From Mucidula mucida (lineage: Eukaryota; Basidiomycota; Agaricomycetes; Agaricales; Physalacriaceae), in assembly GCA_015501055.1 (NCBI GenBank), contig JADNYV010000692.1, forward strand, positions 1 through 17,856: 17,856 bases of DNA, written 5' to 3'. Positions within the stretch are counted from its first letter, which is position 1; every line of letters starts with the position of its first letter. Under the pieces are notes generated by a model. The model had not been told where the DNA came from. It did no database searches and saw only the letters and a program-made list of their open reading frames with translations. Position numbers and translations under genes: made by a program. Shown one piece after another: positions 1-8,943 of the stretch.

Positions 1-2141
1 TCATAGCAGAAGTGGTCAATGTCCAGTGTTCTATGGTTCACAGAGCTGAGGCAGTCAACGTTGTATCACCTGCGGTCATATCTTTCCCACTTCAGGCCTC
101 CAACTTCTGGGTGAACGCACTCTGGTTCATGAGTCTTAGACTCAGTTTGTCCACCATACTACTCGCTGTTTTGGCCAAGCAGTGGATTCATCAATATCTT
201 TTTCTCACATTGATTGGCTCTTCTTGTAATTGCTACCAAATTGGACGCTTCCGCTATAAGGCTCTCAAGAAGTGGCATGTCCCACTCATCATAGTGCTTC
301 TTTCTGTTCTTATGCACACCGCACTGGGTCTCTTTTTTATCGGTCTTGTAATTTATCTTTACTCTTTAAGCACTGTTATGACGGCTCACATGACAATCAT
401 TGCTTCCAGCGCTTTTGGTGTTTACTCTGTTACCAGCATTCTGCCCGTGTTCTATGTGAATTGTGTGTACAAGATGCCACTCTCCATACATTCCTTTGCC
501 GTTTTTACTTTATTTGCTAAAAATACATGAACTTCTTTCACCCGCAGTGTACACAGACAGCTTTACTACCTACTTCATTGCCCGACATCAAGCTCGAAAT
601 GGTTGAATGTCAGGCCAATGTTCTTGATGTGTCGTTGCTTGCCTGTTTTTTCAATACCACTTCAAATCTCTTAGTGCAAAGCATTATCCTTTAGGCATTC
701 AGTGCTCTGCCGCTCCCCAGTATTCTGTTCCTTAGTTGGTCGGGACCGGAGGGTATCTCTATTATAAAAGCAATAAATGATCACTTTCAGCTTGACCAGC
801 CTGTCAACCAATTTGAGAGGTTTGAATGTGCCGCTCTGTGCTTCGCAAACCAAAATCCCAAGACTAAGCTTAATACTAGCTGCAAAGAATTCAGCTACTA
901 CAATTCTGTTGCTGCCATAGATCTCATGAAAAAGAATCTTATTGGCCCGGCTCCCCTCCTTACCAGACCTTGGACGCTCTTCTTTGGGGCAAGATTTTTA
1001 CCAAGTTGTTGGGCTTGGGTGCATGTTGGCTTGGAATAGACCCTAATCAACCCTTGCAACTTTGGACAGAGCTTTTGAGATGTATTGTCTTATTACACAT
1101 GTGCGAACGTCCAACTGCAACGGGAATAAGCAACCCCTTCTTACATTCCCCATGCCAGATTCAACTACCTCACTTGTTGTCAATTATTATGAACCCTTCA
1201 CAAAGGGTATTGGTTTAGGTGGTGTATTATTGAATAACATGCTTCCATCCTTCCTCAAATGGGTGAAACAAGTTGACTTTCTCAATGCTGTTTGCTCGCC
1301 TGAAGACAACACACACAATCTTCTGGATCATATCTTCCTTCTTCTCTGTATGGTACAGACACCTTCTATCTAGAGGACGTCCACACTTCATAGCGTGTGG
1401 TTGGCCAACAACACATTAATTGGAAAACTTCTGTCTCTCTTTTGTCAGCTCTAAGACAACATCAGCAAATACACTATTGGGGGTGTACCTTTTAAATACT
1501 GTGATGTTGTTGTAGTTATTATTAAAGCTCCCCAGAATGTGATGAGATCGGACAGGTTTAGAACCAGAACAGTCTTGACACTGAAAAATAAGAGCAAGGT
1601 TTTTCTGAGCGTCTTTGAAGGCCTCAACTGGCAGCTGCATTGCACTGGCACTTGCGGTCATAACTTCTTGTGGCTTACAAAGGAGATAACATGAAGTGTG
1701 CTGCGTGTTGCCTTTGAAGAATCTAATAATGCAGTGATGATCCTCAACAACCTCCTATTTTACCTTTTTTGCTCTAATAATGTCCATGGTGCGCACATAG
1801 GCACTATCAAAAGTGTATTTTCTGGACTGCTTGAACAATCCTGGTTGTATGGGCTTTCTACAAGTCTTGAGTATGATTGGGCACAATGGAGTGTCGGGGA
1901 GTATTGAGATGTCCATCCGCTGCATTTGTGGAAGGCATCTGATATAGCATACTTGGCCGCCCTCTACATTGACGGTCTAGTGGTTTTGTCAGCACACTGT
2001 TCTGATGTTTACAAGCGTGTTTTGGATGACCTCAGCGAGTCTAGGGATGTGCGCCGTACCGTTACGGGTACGGCCGTAAGTTGCCCACCCGTATTTGGTT
2101 TAATTTCTTCATTTATGTTGGCATTGGTGGACGCAAGGTGA
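1..2141 (+). pseudogene. Decayed DUF6535-family fungal transmembrane protein gene (5' end outside window)
   Basis: The reading frame is already open at the left edge (base 3). It encodes the hallmark of the Agaricomycete DUF6535 family: ASNFWVNALWFMSLRLSLS, then LLAVLAKQWIHQYL, then KKWHVPLIIVLLSVLMH followed by LGLFFIGLVIYLY. These are membrane helices flanking a conserved tryptophan. A plausible intron spans 501-547 (GTTTTT...CCCGCAG) and keeps phase. The frame resumes at 548 with family-like text (VQSII, AFSALPLPS) but carries TAG stops at 692-694 and 1037-1039. Similarity then moves to other frames (WGKIFTKLLGLG and QPLQLWTELLRCIV around 970-1080). It ends in a frame open at 1698-2141, with a TGA at 1905-1907 and the family-like tail YLAALYIDGLVVLS and YKRVLDDL. 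The function of the family is not known. Internal stops and frame changes make an intact product very unlikely. The exact right boundary is uncertain. Confidence 0.75.
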
Positions 2142-2526
2142 AAAAGCTATCTCGAGGCGCATTGCAAACCATTGCCGCTACATTGAAATGGGATGTAGAG
2201 GGCGGTTAAGCAACACCCCCATCTTCAAGTTACAGGCCCTTGCCCAGCGAAATTGATGTAAGTTTGAATCTTGTAACACGGTACAGGCTCTAATGTCTGT
2301 AGGATGCACGGGTGGATTTTAAGACTGGTACTGAGGCTGTGTCAGTTTAGTAAGTCCTGCCGTACAATAGCTTTTTCAAGCCACAAGGATTTCTGTCAAG
2401 AACTTGTTTAATTAGACCAGGGTCTAGAATTTGATTTTGAGCTTTACTGAGAATGAATGTGTAGTTCTAGTAGTATGTACATAACACCTCTTCCAGTGGA
2501 AGATGCGTGAATAGTTTTGGGATCCG
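2142..2526. other. Intergenic, no gene recognised
   Basis: The stretch after the DUF6535 remnant has no long reading frame in either direction that resembles a known family. It may hold more of the decayed gene's tail, but nothing recognisable remains. Confidence 0.5.
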
Positions 2527-2611
2527 GATAAGACCGTCCTATAATCCGAATCGGCTTAAACCGGCTGAAGCGTGGGTTATCAGATAACCCGGGACAGACG
2601 TATCAGATAAG
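2527..2611 (+). promoter_or_regulatory. GATA-factor site cluster upstream of ferric reductase
   Basis: GATAAG lies at 2527-2532. ATCAGATAA lies at 2579-2587, inside the palindrome GGGTTAT-CAG-ATAACCC (2574-2590), so the opposite strand also reads ATCTGATAA (2577-2585). A second ATCAGATAA lies at 2602-2610. ATCWGATAA is the established target of fungal iron-sensing GATA repressors (SreA/Urbs1/Fep1 group), which shut off iron-uptake genes in iron-replete cells. The sites lie about 270-300 nt upstream of the first visible exon of the ferric reductase, the expected kind of target. The sequence matches are direct; the regulatory role is inferred. Confidence 0.6.
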
Positions 2612-2881
2612 ATTCCGTTCTTGCGACAGCCGCCATCCACCTTCCTCCCTTTCCCCTCGGTCCCCTGCCTGCTGGGACAGTCGGTCCTGGCGGTCGGCCA
2701 TTTGCCCTCGAGCTGACTCGATGCTTGACCCACTAGATGAGACGTCACATGAAATATCCGCGACTGGCGCGTCAAGGAGATTATAATTCAGCTCCGGTAC
2801 CAGAGGCATCTGAATTTGCTCCTTGGGTACTAATCTACTTGCTCCCTCTCTCGTTTCCGAGCTTTGATGTCTCTTTTTCAG

Positions 2882-4648
2882 AATCAGTATCCATTTAATT
2901 TTCTTCACCGTGGTTGTTCTACGCGGCATCATAATACGCACTCGACTTCGACGAATTCTTACCCCATCACGACTCATACCCCGCTTGAAACCAAAGAGTT
3001 ACCCTCGCCACCACGTACAGGCGTATTTCATCTCGAAGAGATATGGCATCACGATACCGACGCTATCCCAGCTTTTTGCTCTGACATGCTTTTTCCTGCT
3101 CTTAACGCTTGCTACGGTATCTGGCTATGGGTGGCGTCATCCTAGCAGCCCAGATTACGTCCCAGATACCATCTATGTTATCCGGTATATAGCAACGAGG
3201 ACCGGTGTATTGTCGTTTGTCCTCCTGCCTCTGTTGATATTGACTGCGGGACGGATGAACCTACTCGTTGCGATTACAGAGTGGTCCTTTGATTCATGGA
3301 ACATCTTCCATCGATTCATCGGCCGAATGTCTTTGCTATTCGCTATCATCCACACCATTGCGTATCTCATTTACGCCTTCATGATTGGTACGTGGCCTTG
3401 CCTCATGTACTTCCTAAATCATGTCCAACGCATGTCCATCCACAGGTCGCATGTGGACTAACTTTAGAAAGCTCTACTGGAACTGCGGCTTCGTCGCGCT
3501 CGCGCTATTCCTAATCCTCTCAACCCTCCCATCTATCCGGTTCATCCGACGTCTATCCTACGAAGTCTTTTTAGCAGGACACATCGCATCCACCCTAATC
3601 GGGCTCTTTGTCCTATTCTACCACACCCTCTGGCGTTTTGCACAAGAATGGCTCTACCTCACGCTCGCATGCTGGGCCATCGAGCGCCTCACCCGGGTGT
3701 TCAAAACGACCTCGCTCCTTCCCATAACGGGTTCCCTAACCGACTACGGCACCGTCATGCGGCTCGACCTCTACCTCACCGACGCGCTCACCATCCGACC
3801 CGGGTACTTTGCGCACCTGCGCTTCCCCGAGGTGCGCGCGATCGAGAGCCACCCGTTCTCGATCGCAGCTAGCTTCGATCTGCGGGACCATATTGAACGC
3901 AGAGCCGACAAGATGTTTCCCTCCCAGCCCGGGGCTGAGGCGGAGCGGACGCCGCTTATGATGCCAGGCGCACACAGTGATGCGGCCGTCCAGCACGTCG
4001 CATTCCTCATACGCCCGTACGACGGTATGACGCGCTCTTTGTACGAGCTCTTCGCCGCCAAGCCTAGCATAGACGGCTCCATCCCCGTCAAGCTCTACTT
4101 TGAGGGTCCCTACGGGCACGAGCACCACCCGACCAATTACTCTGCCGTCGTGTTCATCGCTGGGGGTGTCGGGCTGAGCTTCACGCTTCCTTATATCCTG
4201 CATTGGGATGTATCAAGCGACAAGCAGCCCCGGATGCGCTTCGCGTGGACCGTGCGGTCGTATTCCGAAATCGACAGTGCGATGGATTTGTTGCGGAGTG
4301 TTGATGAGAGCTTGCGGACGTCGGTCGAGGTCTACTACACGGGCGCGCGAGATGCGGTGTGGGATGGGGCCGGCGGAGTGGAGGGATAGGATTTTCTTGG
4401 GGCGCCCAAGGATTGAGGATATGATGACAGAAGCGCTTATAGCGGACGAGGAGACGGCTGGGTCGGCAAAGGCGCGTCTGGGTGTGTTCGGTGGGTATCA
4501 GTCGATTTCTTTAGAGATCTTGAATCTCATGCAGTTTATAGCTTGTGGACCTGGTGGCATGCTAGACCAGTGTAGATCCGATGTAGAGACTTTGAGAGCG
4601 CATACGACAGCTTGCATCGATTATATAGAAGAAGCCTCAACCGCTTGA
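2882..4648 (+). CDS. Ferric reductase (FRE family), plasma-membrane; first exon unresolved, frame change near the 3' end
   Basis: Reduces extracellular Fe3+ (or Cu2+) using cytosolic NADPH via FAD and two hemes, ahead of high-affinity iron uptake. Exons: 2882-3387, intron 3388-3445, then 3446 onward; the junction restores G-R-M-W in phase. Heme ligands are spaced 14 residues apart in both helices: HRFIGRMSLLFAIIH (His codons 3309 and 3351) and HIASTLIGLFVLFYH (3580 and 3622). The FAD motif HPFSIAA begins at 3850, the NADPH-binding AGGVGLSFTLP lies near 4160-4190, and the C-terminal ACGPGGM lies near 4546-4566. No ATG exists in frame before mid-protein. The visible exon starts after an acceptor (CTCTTTTTCAG, ending at 2881), directly with helix 1 (ISIHLIFFTVVVL), so a short upstream exon must supply the start. 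ATG 2721 with a donor at 2771 fits the phase but is weak. At about 4340-4400 the frame shifts by one base: after VEVYYTGARDAVWDG it meets TAG at 4387, while FLGRPRIEDMM continues in the next frame. Phase-compatible introns there would remove conserved residues, so an indel or sequence error is likelier. About 570 residues if continuous. Confidence 0.85.
3388..3445 (+). other. Intron of the ferric reductase gene
   Basis: A 58-nt GTACGT...CCACAG intron. Removing it joins FMIG to RMWTNF in phase and preserves the spacing between the two heme-binding helices. Confidence 0.8.
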
Positions 4649-4672
4649 AGTTGTCATGTATAATTGTATGTA

Positions 4673-4792
4673 GACGCCACGACAACTTACCTAGCATTAC
4701 TCACGCACTCACGTATCGCTGTAACATAGCTTCCAATGGTGCTGCATGACGGCGTATCATTATGCTGCCCTCATCACAGGTATAGAAATACA
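4673..4792. repeat. Tandem repeat unit 1 (~120 bp)
   Basis: First of two adjacent copies. It starts GACGCCAC and ends CACAGGTATAGAAATACA, both shared exactly with the next copy. It lies between the convergent ends of the ferric reductase and HMG genes. Confidence 0.75.
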
Positions 4793-4915
4793 GACGCCAC
4801 AATAACTTAGTGAGCACGGCGAGTCACCTACTTATGTAGCACAATAACATAGTTTCTAATGATGCCACACGACGATGTATTAATATGTTGCCAATAGCAC
4901 AGGTATAGAAATACA
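4793..4915. repeat. Tandem repeat unit 2 (~123 bp)
   Basis: Second copy, directly abutting the first. Over the 3' 70 bases (4723-4792 against 4846-4915) a hand alignment without gaps gives 55 identities and 15 differences, 11 of them transitions. The 5' halves are less similar. No coding content or transposon ends were seen. The rest of the 4649-4998 gap holds only the presumed 3' ends of the flanking genes. Confidence 0.75.
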
Positions 4916-4998
4916 GGATAAGATACACACTATGGATACAAAGCAAAACGACTTGTGGGATGCAATGGTACGTATATACACATTATTCATCGATGCAA

Positions 4999-6336
4999 CT
5001 AATTCCCAACTCCCGACCCCGACGCGTCCATAGTATAATCCACCCCAAACCCATCCGCCATCCTCGCATAATCATAATTCATATGTTGAAACATGAACTC
5101 GTCCGAAAACACACTATCAAACGGCATCGAATACGAGTCTTGTTGGTTCGAGGCAAAATCGCATGGGGGAAAGTTCATTGGCGGGACCTTGAAAACGCCG
5201 AACATCAGTGTCAGTGCGAAGCACAACGAGGGAAAGGACATACATAAACCGGAGTGGCAGACGCAGGACGAGGGATCGGGTCCTGTGGCGCGGGACCACT
5301 AGCCACCTCGCGGAATCCGAGCGACGTCGACGGGCGGCGCTGCTCAGCGATACGAGGCCCGGCACTCGACGCCGGCGGGCGCCACTGCTGCTCGCTGAAG
5401 CCACCGAGAAAATGCGGCATCGAAGGATTAGGAAAAAACATGGGCAGATTCGCATCCATCTGGTGCGGCGCAAACGTCACTTCCTGGTACGGCGCAGGCG
5501 CGTACAACGGCGTCGGCGTCGGCGTGGAAAAACTAGAGTATGAAGACGACGACGACGGGGTTGGATTCGGCTTGGCGTCATTCGGCGAATGATGCGCCTT
5601 GTTGCGCGACGCGCGCTTTCGCGGGGCGGGGTTCTTCACCGCCAGCCCTGGGATGTTCAGAATCTCCGTACGGATCTTCTCCACCGACATCTCCTCGTCC
5701 TCCTCCCCAGCGTGCTTGCCCTTCCTCGCCGACCCCTTTGGCGCAGGCGTAAACTTGTACCCCGGATACTTGGCTTGGTGCTCCGCGAAGACTTTGGCCG
5801 CCTTTTCCTGCCACTCCAGGCGCGCGTCGGGGGGAGCAGGTGCCACGCCTCGCCGGCGACGCGGCTGAGGACTTGTTGCCGCTTTTCGCCCCGGTTGTCT
5901 TTGGCGGCTTGCGCTTTGATGCGCGCGATGCAGTCGGAGCGGAAGAGCATGAATGCGTTTGGCGGGCGGGGGATGCGCCGATGTGGGGGTTCGGGAGAGC
6001 TGGCACGCTCAGGGGGAGGTTGGGAGGGACTGGGCAGCTGGTCATAAGGCAGAGTAGGAGAGAATGTCTGAGGAGACGACGTTGAATCAACTGCGGTGTC
6101 GGTGTTGTATGGGAGTAGTTCTGGGGCAGTATAGCGAGAATATTTCGAAAGCCGTACAGAGGAAAGGGAGATCTCGTCATCGGTAGGTAAAGTGCCTTCG
6201 CTGGGTAACCGGAAGCTGGGCGGATACACGTATGCAGGTGTCGACGCGCGAGACGGTGGCGAGGTTATACTGTGGAGAACTATGAAAGGATTAACGCGTC
6301 GAAGACTGGAGAAGACTGGCACCCACTGTTTGACAT
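4999..6336 (-). CDS. HMG-box transcription factor (MATA_HMG type) with a one-base frame break inside the box
   Basis: A sequence-specific nuclear DNA-binding protein. The box begins RIPRPPNAFMLFRSD, continues EKRQQVLSRVAGEAWHLLP, and resumes one frame over as DARLEWQEKAAKVFAEHQAK with YPGYKFTPAP. No residue is missing between the halves. Seven C's are needed on the coding strand but only six are present (G6 at + strand 5829-5834). Proposed exons: 6336-6323 (ATG), intron 6322-6270, 6269-5244, intron 5243-5188 (GTATGT...TTTTCAAG), 5187-4999. With the missing base counted, coding length is 410 codons (409 residues), box at about 104-178. Upstream of the box is a Ser/Pro-rich arm; downstream is a basic patch (APRKRASRNK) and a Ser/Pro-rich tail ending in an acidic, Met/Tyr-rich segment. 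The same frame is also open from an ATG at 6472. The shorter start is preferred because TATA-like (6433-6440) and CCAAT (6490-6494) elements lie upstream of it. Box identity is firm; role in mating or development is only family-based inference. Confidence 0.8.
5188..5243 (-). other. Last intron of the HMG-box gene
   Basis: A 56-nt intron with the strong donor GTATGT and acceptor TTTTCAAG. It is phase 0 and joins ASATPVY to VPPMNFPP; the downstream frame stays open to TAG at 4999-5001. Confidence 0.75.
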
Positions 6337-6796
6337 GACGAAAGAGGATACAACAGAGTTGTAGCAGCGGTACAGATACAGATACAAGAGGCAACCTGAA
6401 AGCGTTGGTTGTTCCATTCACCGACGTCTGTCCATATAAATGCGAGTTTGGACGTTGGTCGAACAAAGACATTTGATAACGCCGACGTGATTGGTCAGGG
6501 GCGCATTTACAGCGAGGCTGGATGAACTCGCAAAGAGAAAGCGGAAGGGTCCCTCAATTCCATCTTTGGGATGTGATACACACAAAGCAAGTGAAAGAGC
6601 TCGGCAATTGCCATGTACACGCAGCATGCACGTGTATAAATTCAGCACGTAGAGCTAACTTCTACGGCGCGCACCCGACCACGCCTTCATCGCGGTGCAC
6701 ATCTAACCCTCATCTATGGGAAAAAAGATGAGAGGCATTCGTTACGATAATGAGGGGCGGACCGACCATCTGAACGCACGCGTGAAAGAAATCCTT
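6337..6796. promoter_or_regulatory. Intergenic: presumed HMG promoter and SUA5 3' end
   Basis: Both neighbours are on the minus strand. On that strand a CCAAT box lies at 6494-6490 and a TATA-like ATTTATAT at 6440-6433, about 100 and 150 nt upstream of the proposed HMG start at 6336. The small plus-strand frame at 6716-6916 overlaps the SUA5 second exon on the other strand and is not taken as a gene. Confidence 0.4.
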
Positions 6797-8036
6797 TCAA
6801 CAACGGATATAGCGGTGTTCGCTGGCAGCCTTTCTGACGCGGTTCATGACGGCCAGTCCCTCCTTGGCCTCGTCTATTTCTTCTATCAAGATAAGATCAA
6901 CTCCCGCCTGCTCTAGAGTAAGAAGACCATCAAAGAGGCGCTGTGCAGTGACAGATGGGTCGCTCATAGGCCCTAAATAAAACCGCTGCCACTCGATGCC
7001 TTCTACGTTGAGATCAAATTGTCCTAAAGGAGAGTCCGTCGGGGACAGGACGCCGATTTTCAGAGGATTAGAGTAGTATTTTTGGGTCTAAGTGATGAAA
7101 GAAATGAGGCGGCGTCTAGTGCCTCTGCACCGCGGGAGGTGGGGTAACGGTTAGGAGAAGGGTGACGGGCACCGCTGGGGAGTAGTGTCTATATTTCATA
7201 CCAGGCGTGGTTGGCGCCTGCTCCATCTGGTGGTCTGCATAATCGCGACTGTGTACTAGAACCTTGGGAGGGTCGCTAGTGTAATTTTCCTGAAGGACGC
7301 GGGCGATATCTTCGACCGTTACGCCACCCGGTCGAAGGACTCGGAGGTTACCATCGGGATGCAAGCCATCCACGACGGTACTTTCTAGACCGACGTCACA
7401 CGCGCCACCGTCGAGAATGATGCCAATTTTACCATTGAGATCGCGAAGCACATGTTCTGCACGCGTCGGACTCGGTTTTCCGGACGAATTGGCACTCGGG
7501 GCAGCAAGCGGAGCACCCGTGATCGCGATTAGGGCTCTCGCCACCGGGTGAGATGGCATCCTGATAGCGACCGTAGGGTGATTGGCAGTAAGAATGGGGG
7601 GAACGACGTTGGGATCGCTGGGGAATAGCAGCGTTAATGGACCAGGCCAAAAGTGCTGCATAAGAACTTGGTAGGTGCGGGGAAGGGCGTATGAAGACGG
7701 TATGAGAGTGTGTAGCATTTTTAGGGAGGAGACATGGGCGATCAGAGGATTGTCAGAGGGCCGGCCTTTGGTTGCGAATATTCGCGCTGCAGCAGTGGAG
7801 TCTAGCGCGAGCGCACCGAGGCCATATACGGTTTCTGTGGGAAATGCTACAGGTTGCCTGGCGCGAAGCTGGCGTGCAGCTAATTGGAGGGAATGGAGGG
7901 TGTCCGCATTCGTAATGGTGGGCTCATCTGCAGCCGTGGGGAAGGATATGGCTGATGAGTCGCAGAACAGCACCCTTGTCGATAGCGCAGACATTTTGAG
8001 CAGTCTAGTGGAAGTGGATCTCAATGCGGCTGCCAT
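6797..8036 (-). CDS. SUA5: Threonylcarbamoyl-AMP synthase (YrdC/Sua5 family)
   Basis: Makes threonylcarbamoyl-AMP from threonine, bicarbonate and ATP, the donor for t6A at position 37 of ANN-decoding tRNAs, in cytosol and mitochondria. Two exons: 8036-7131 and 7087-6797. The 43-nt intron (7130-7088, GTGCAG...CACTTAG) is phase 0; without it translation would stop four codons later. Product about 398 residues, close to yeast Sua5. The YrdC domain shows PTETVYGLG (66-74), KGRPSDNPL (90-98), GPLTLLFP, APSANSSGKPSPT, LESTVVDG and LRPGGVTVEDIA. The linker PGMKYRHYSP leads into the C-terminal Sua5 domain (KIGVLSPTDSPLGQ, TAQRLFDGLLTLEQAGVD, KEGLAVMNRVRKAA). The first ATG is at 8036; a GTG in the same frame at 8048 is not used. 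Residues 1-25 are rich in Ala, Arg, Ser and Leu and lack acidic residues, like a mitochondrial presequence. An in-frame Met15 (7994) could start a cytosolic form. It is divergent to PMS1. Confidence 0.93.
7088..7130 (-). other. SUA5 intron
   Basis: A 43-nt intron, the shortest in the window. It joins TPPPA to TQKYYSNP in phase and restores the C-terminal Sua5 domain. Confidence 0.85.
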
Positions 8037-8211
8037 GGACCGAGTCACTTTGCAATTTGACTGTGTTTGTCATCGGGCGCAACGGCCAGGAGAGTTGCGT
8101 ACAACGAGAGGGAGGTCTCCTCAACAAACCAGGTTACAGTAAAGTCGTTATAGGCCAATTTTGTCGTTTTCCGTAGGGTCTGGCCAGTGGGTCCTGGTGG
8201 GAACGTCCAGT

Positions 8212-8943
8212 ACGCGTAACGTCATGTGAGTGTGACCATATGTCACGCTCGCGCGACGCGTTTTTCGTTTCGCGTTCGTCTCGAGTCCCGCCGGACCCCT
8301 GAGTCTTGGGTAGCGATGATCCAGCACCGAGGAGCGAAAGTCTGGCTTACTAGAGGATCAGTCAAGCCATAGATGGCAGCCTTAGCCAGCATAGCGTGGC
8401 GTAGTTATTAGGTCATGACAGCTAGTCAACTAAGTCACGCGTTGTATATATTAATTTGGGGCTTCGATTGTCTCCCCACTACCATCTCCACATCTTCCCC
8501 GTCATCTCTGCGCATTCCTGGCACTCTATCCCCAACTGCGCCCATATAGCGTTGGTGGGAGAAATTGGCTTGTTGACCTTGGGGCTCCTTACTCAAGTCT
8601 CGGTTTGGATTCTCTCCGGCATCTCACGAATCACCGCCCGCTCCTTTCTGAGATTTCCCTCGAACATCCTCACGTTACCGTCTCTACCCCAAGACAAACC
8701 GCTCGTCAGTGCTTACCGAGGCTTCGACAACACCAAAGAACTTAGTTCTTTCGTTTCCCTTATCGAACAGACAGTTTCTATTGACTTCTCCTCTCCCTTC
8801 ATCCTTCCCTTTCCTGCCTTGGCAAGCAGAGCCACAGGCTTACCTTATCCAGCGGGAACCAACACCCTATACACTTTATCTGTTCAGAATCTGTTCTCTT
8901 TTAAGACTCTTTGCAAACTCTTTCCTACGCGTTCTTGACGCGT
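8212..8943. promoter_or_regulatory. MCB-like (ACGCGT) boxes in the SUA5-PMS1 divergent promoter
   Basis: ACGCGT occurs at 8212-8217, 8256-8261, 8437-8442, 8927-8932 and 8938-8943, five times in the 988 bases between the two start codons. In fungi this hexamer is the target of MBF/DSC1, which drives late-G1 expression of DNA replication and repair genes. The hexamer also appears about eight or nine times in the rest of the window, so the enrichment is clear but the word is not rare here. Two of the boxes fall inside the presumed PMS1 leader. Confidence 0.5.
8445..8452 (+). promoter_or_regulatory. TATA box for PMS1
   Basis: TATATATT sits three bases after an ACGCGT box and at the head of a pyrimidine-rich stretch. 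A start site 25-35 bases downstream would give a leader of about 550 nt with no ATG before the PMS1 start. Confidence 0.45.

Noticed and set aside
2054..2073. Hairpin CCGTACC...GGTACGG
   Set aside because: A single 7-bp stem inside a decayed gene with no further context; expected by chance in a window of this size.
2603..2977. 124-codon minus-strand frame over the ferric reductase promoter
   Set aside because: No family resemblance; it overlaps the first coding exon and the promoter of the opposite gene, and its open length fits chance.
4354..4386. 33-nt GT...TAG intron in the ferric reductase
   Set aside because: It is shorter than every other intron here and, being a multiple of three, cannot correct the frame change.
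5211..6085. Long plus-strand frames opposite the HMG gene
   Set aside because: They are shadows of the GC-rich minus-strand exons; the minus strand carries the recognisable HMG box and clean splice sites.
4999..6336. Calling this window a mating-type locus because of the MATA_HMG-like box
   Set aside because: Agaricomycete mating type is set by homeodomain genes and by pheromone/receptor genes; neither is present. HMG-box regulators of this kind occur elsewhere in these genomes.
8456..8938. Protein-coding gene upstream of PMS1
   Set aside because: The long frames contain no ATG at all and are low-complexity, pyrimidine-rich sequence; better explained as a leader.
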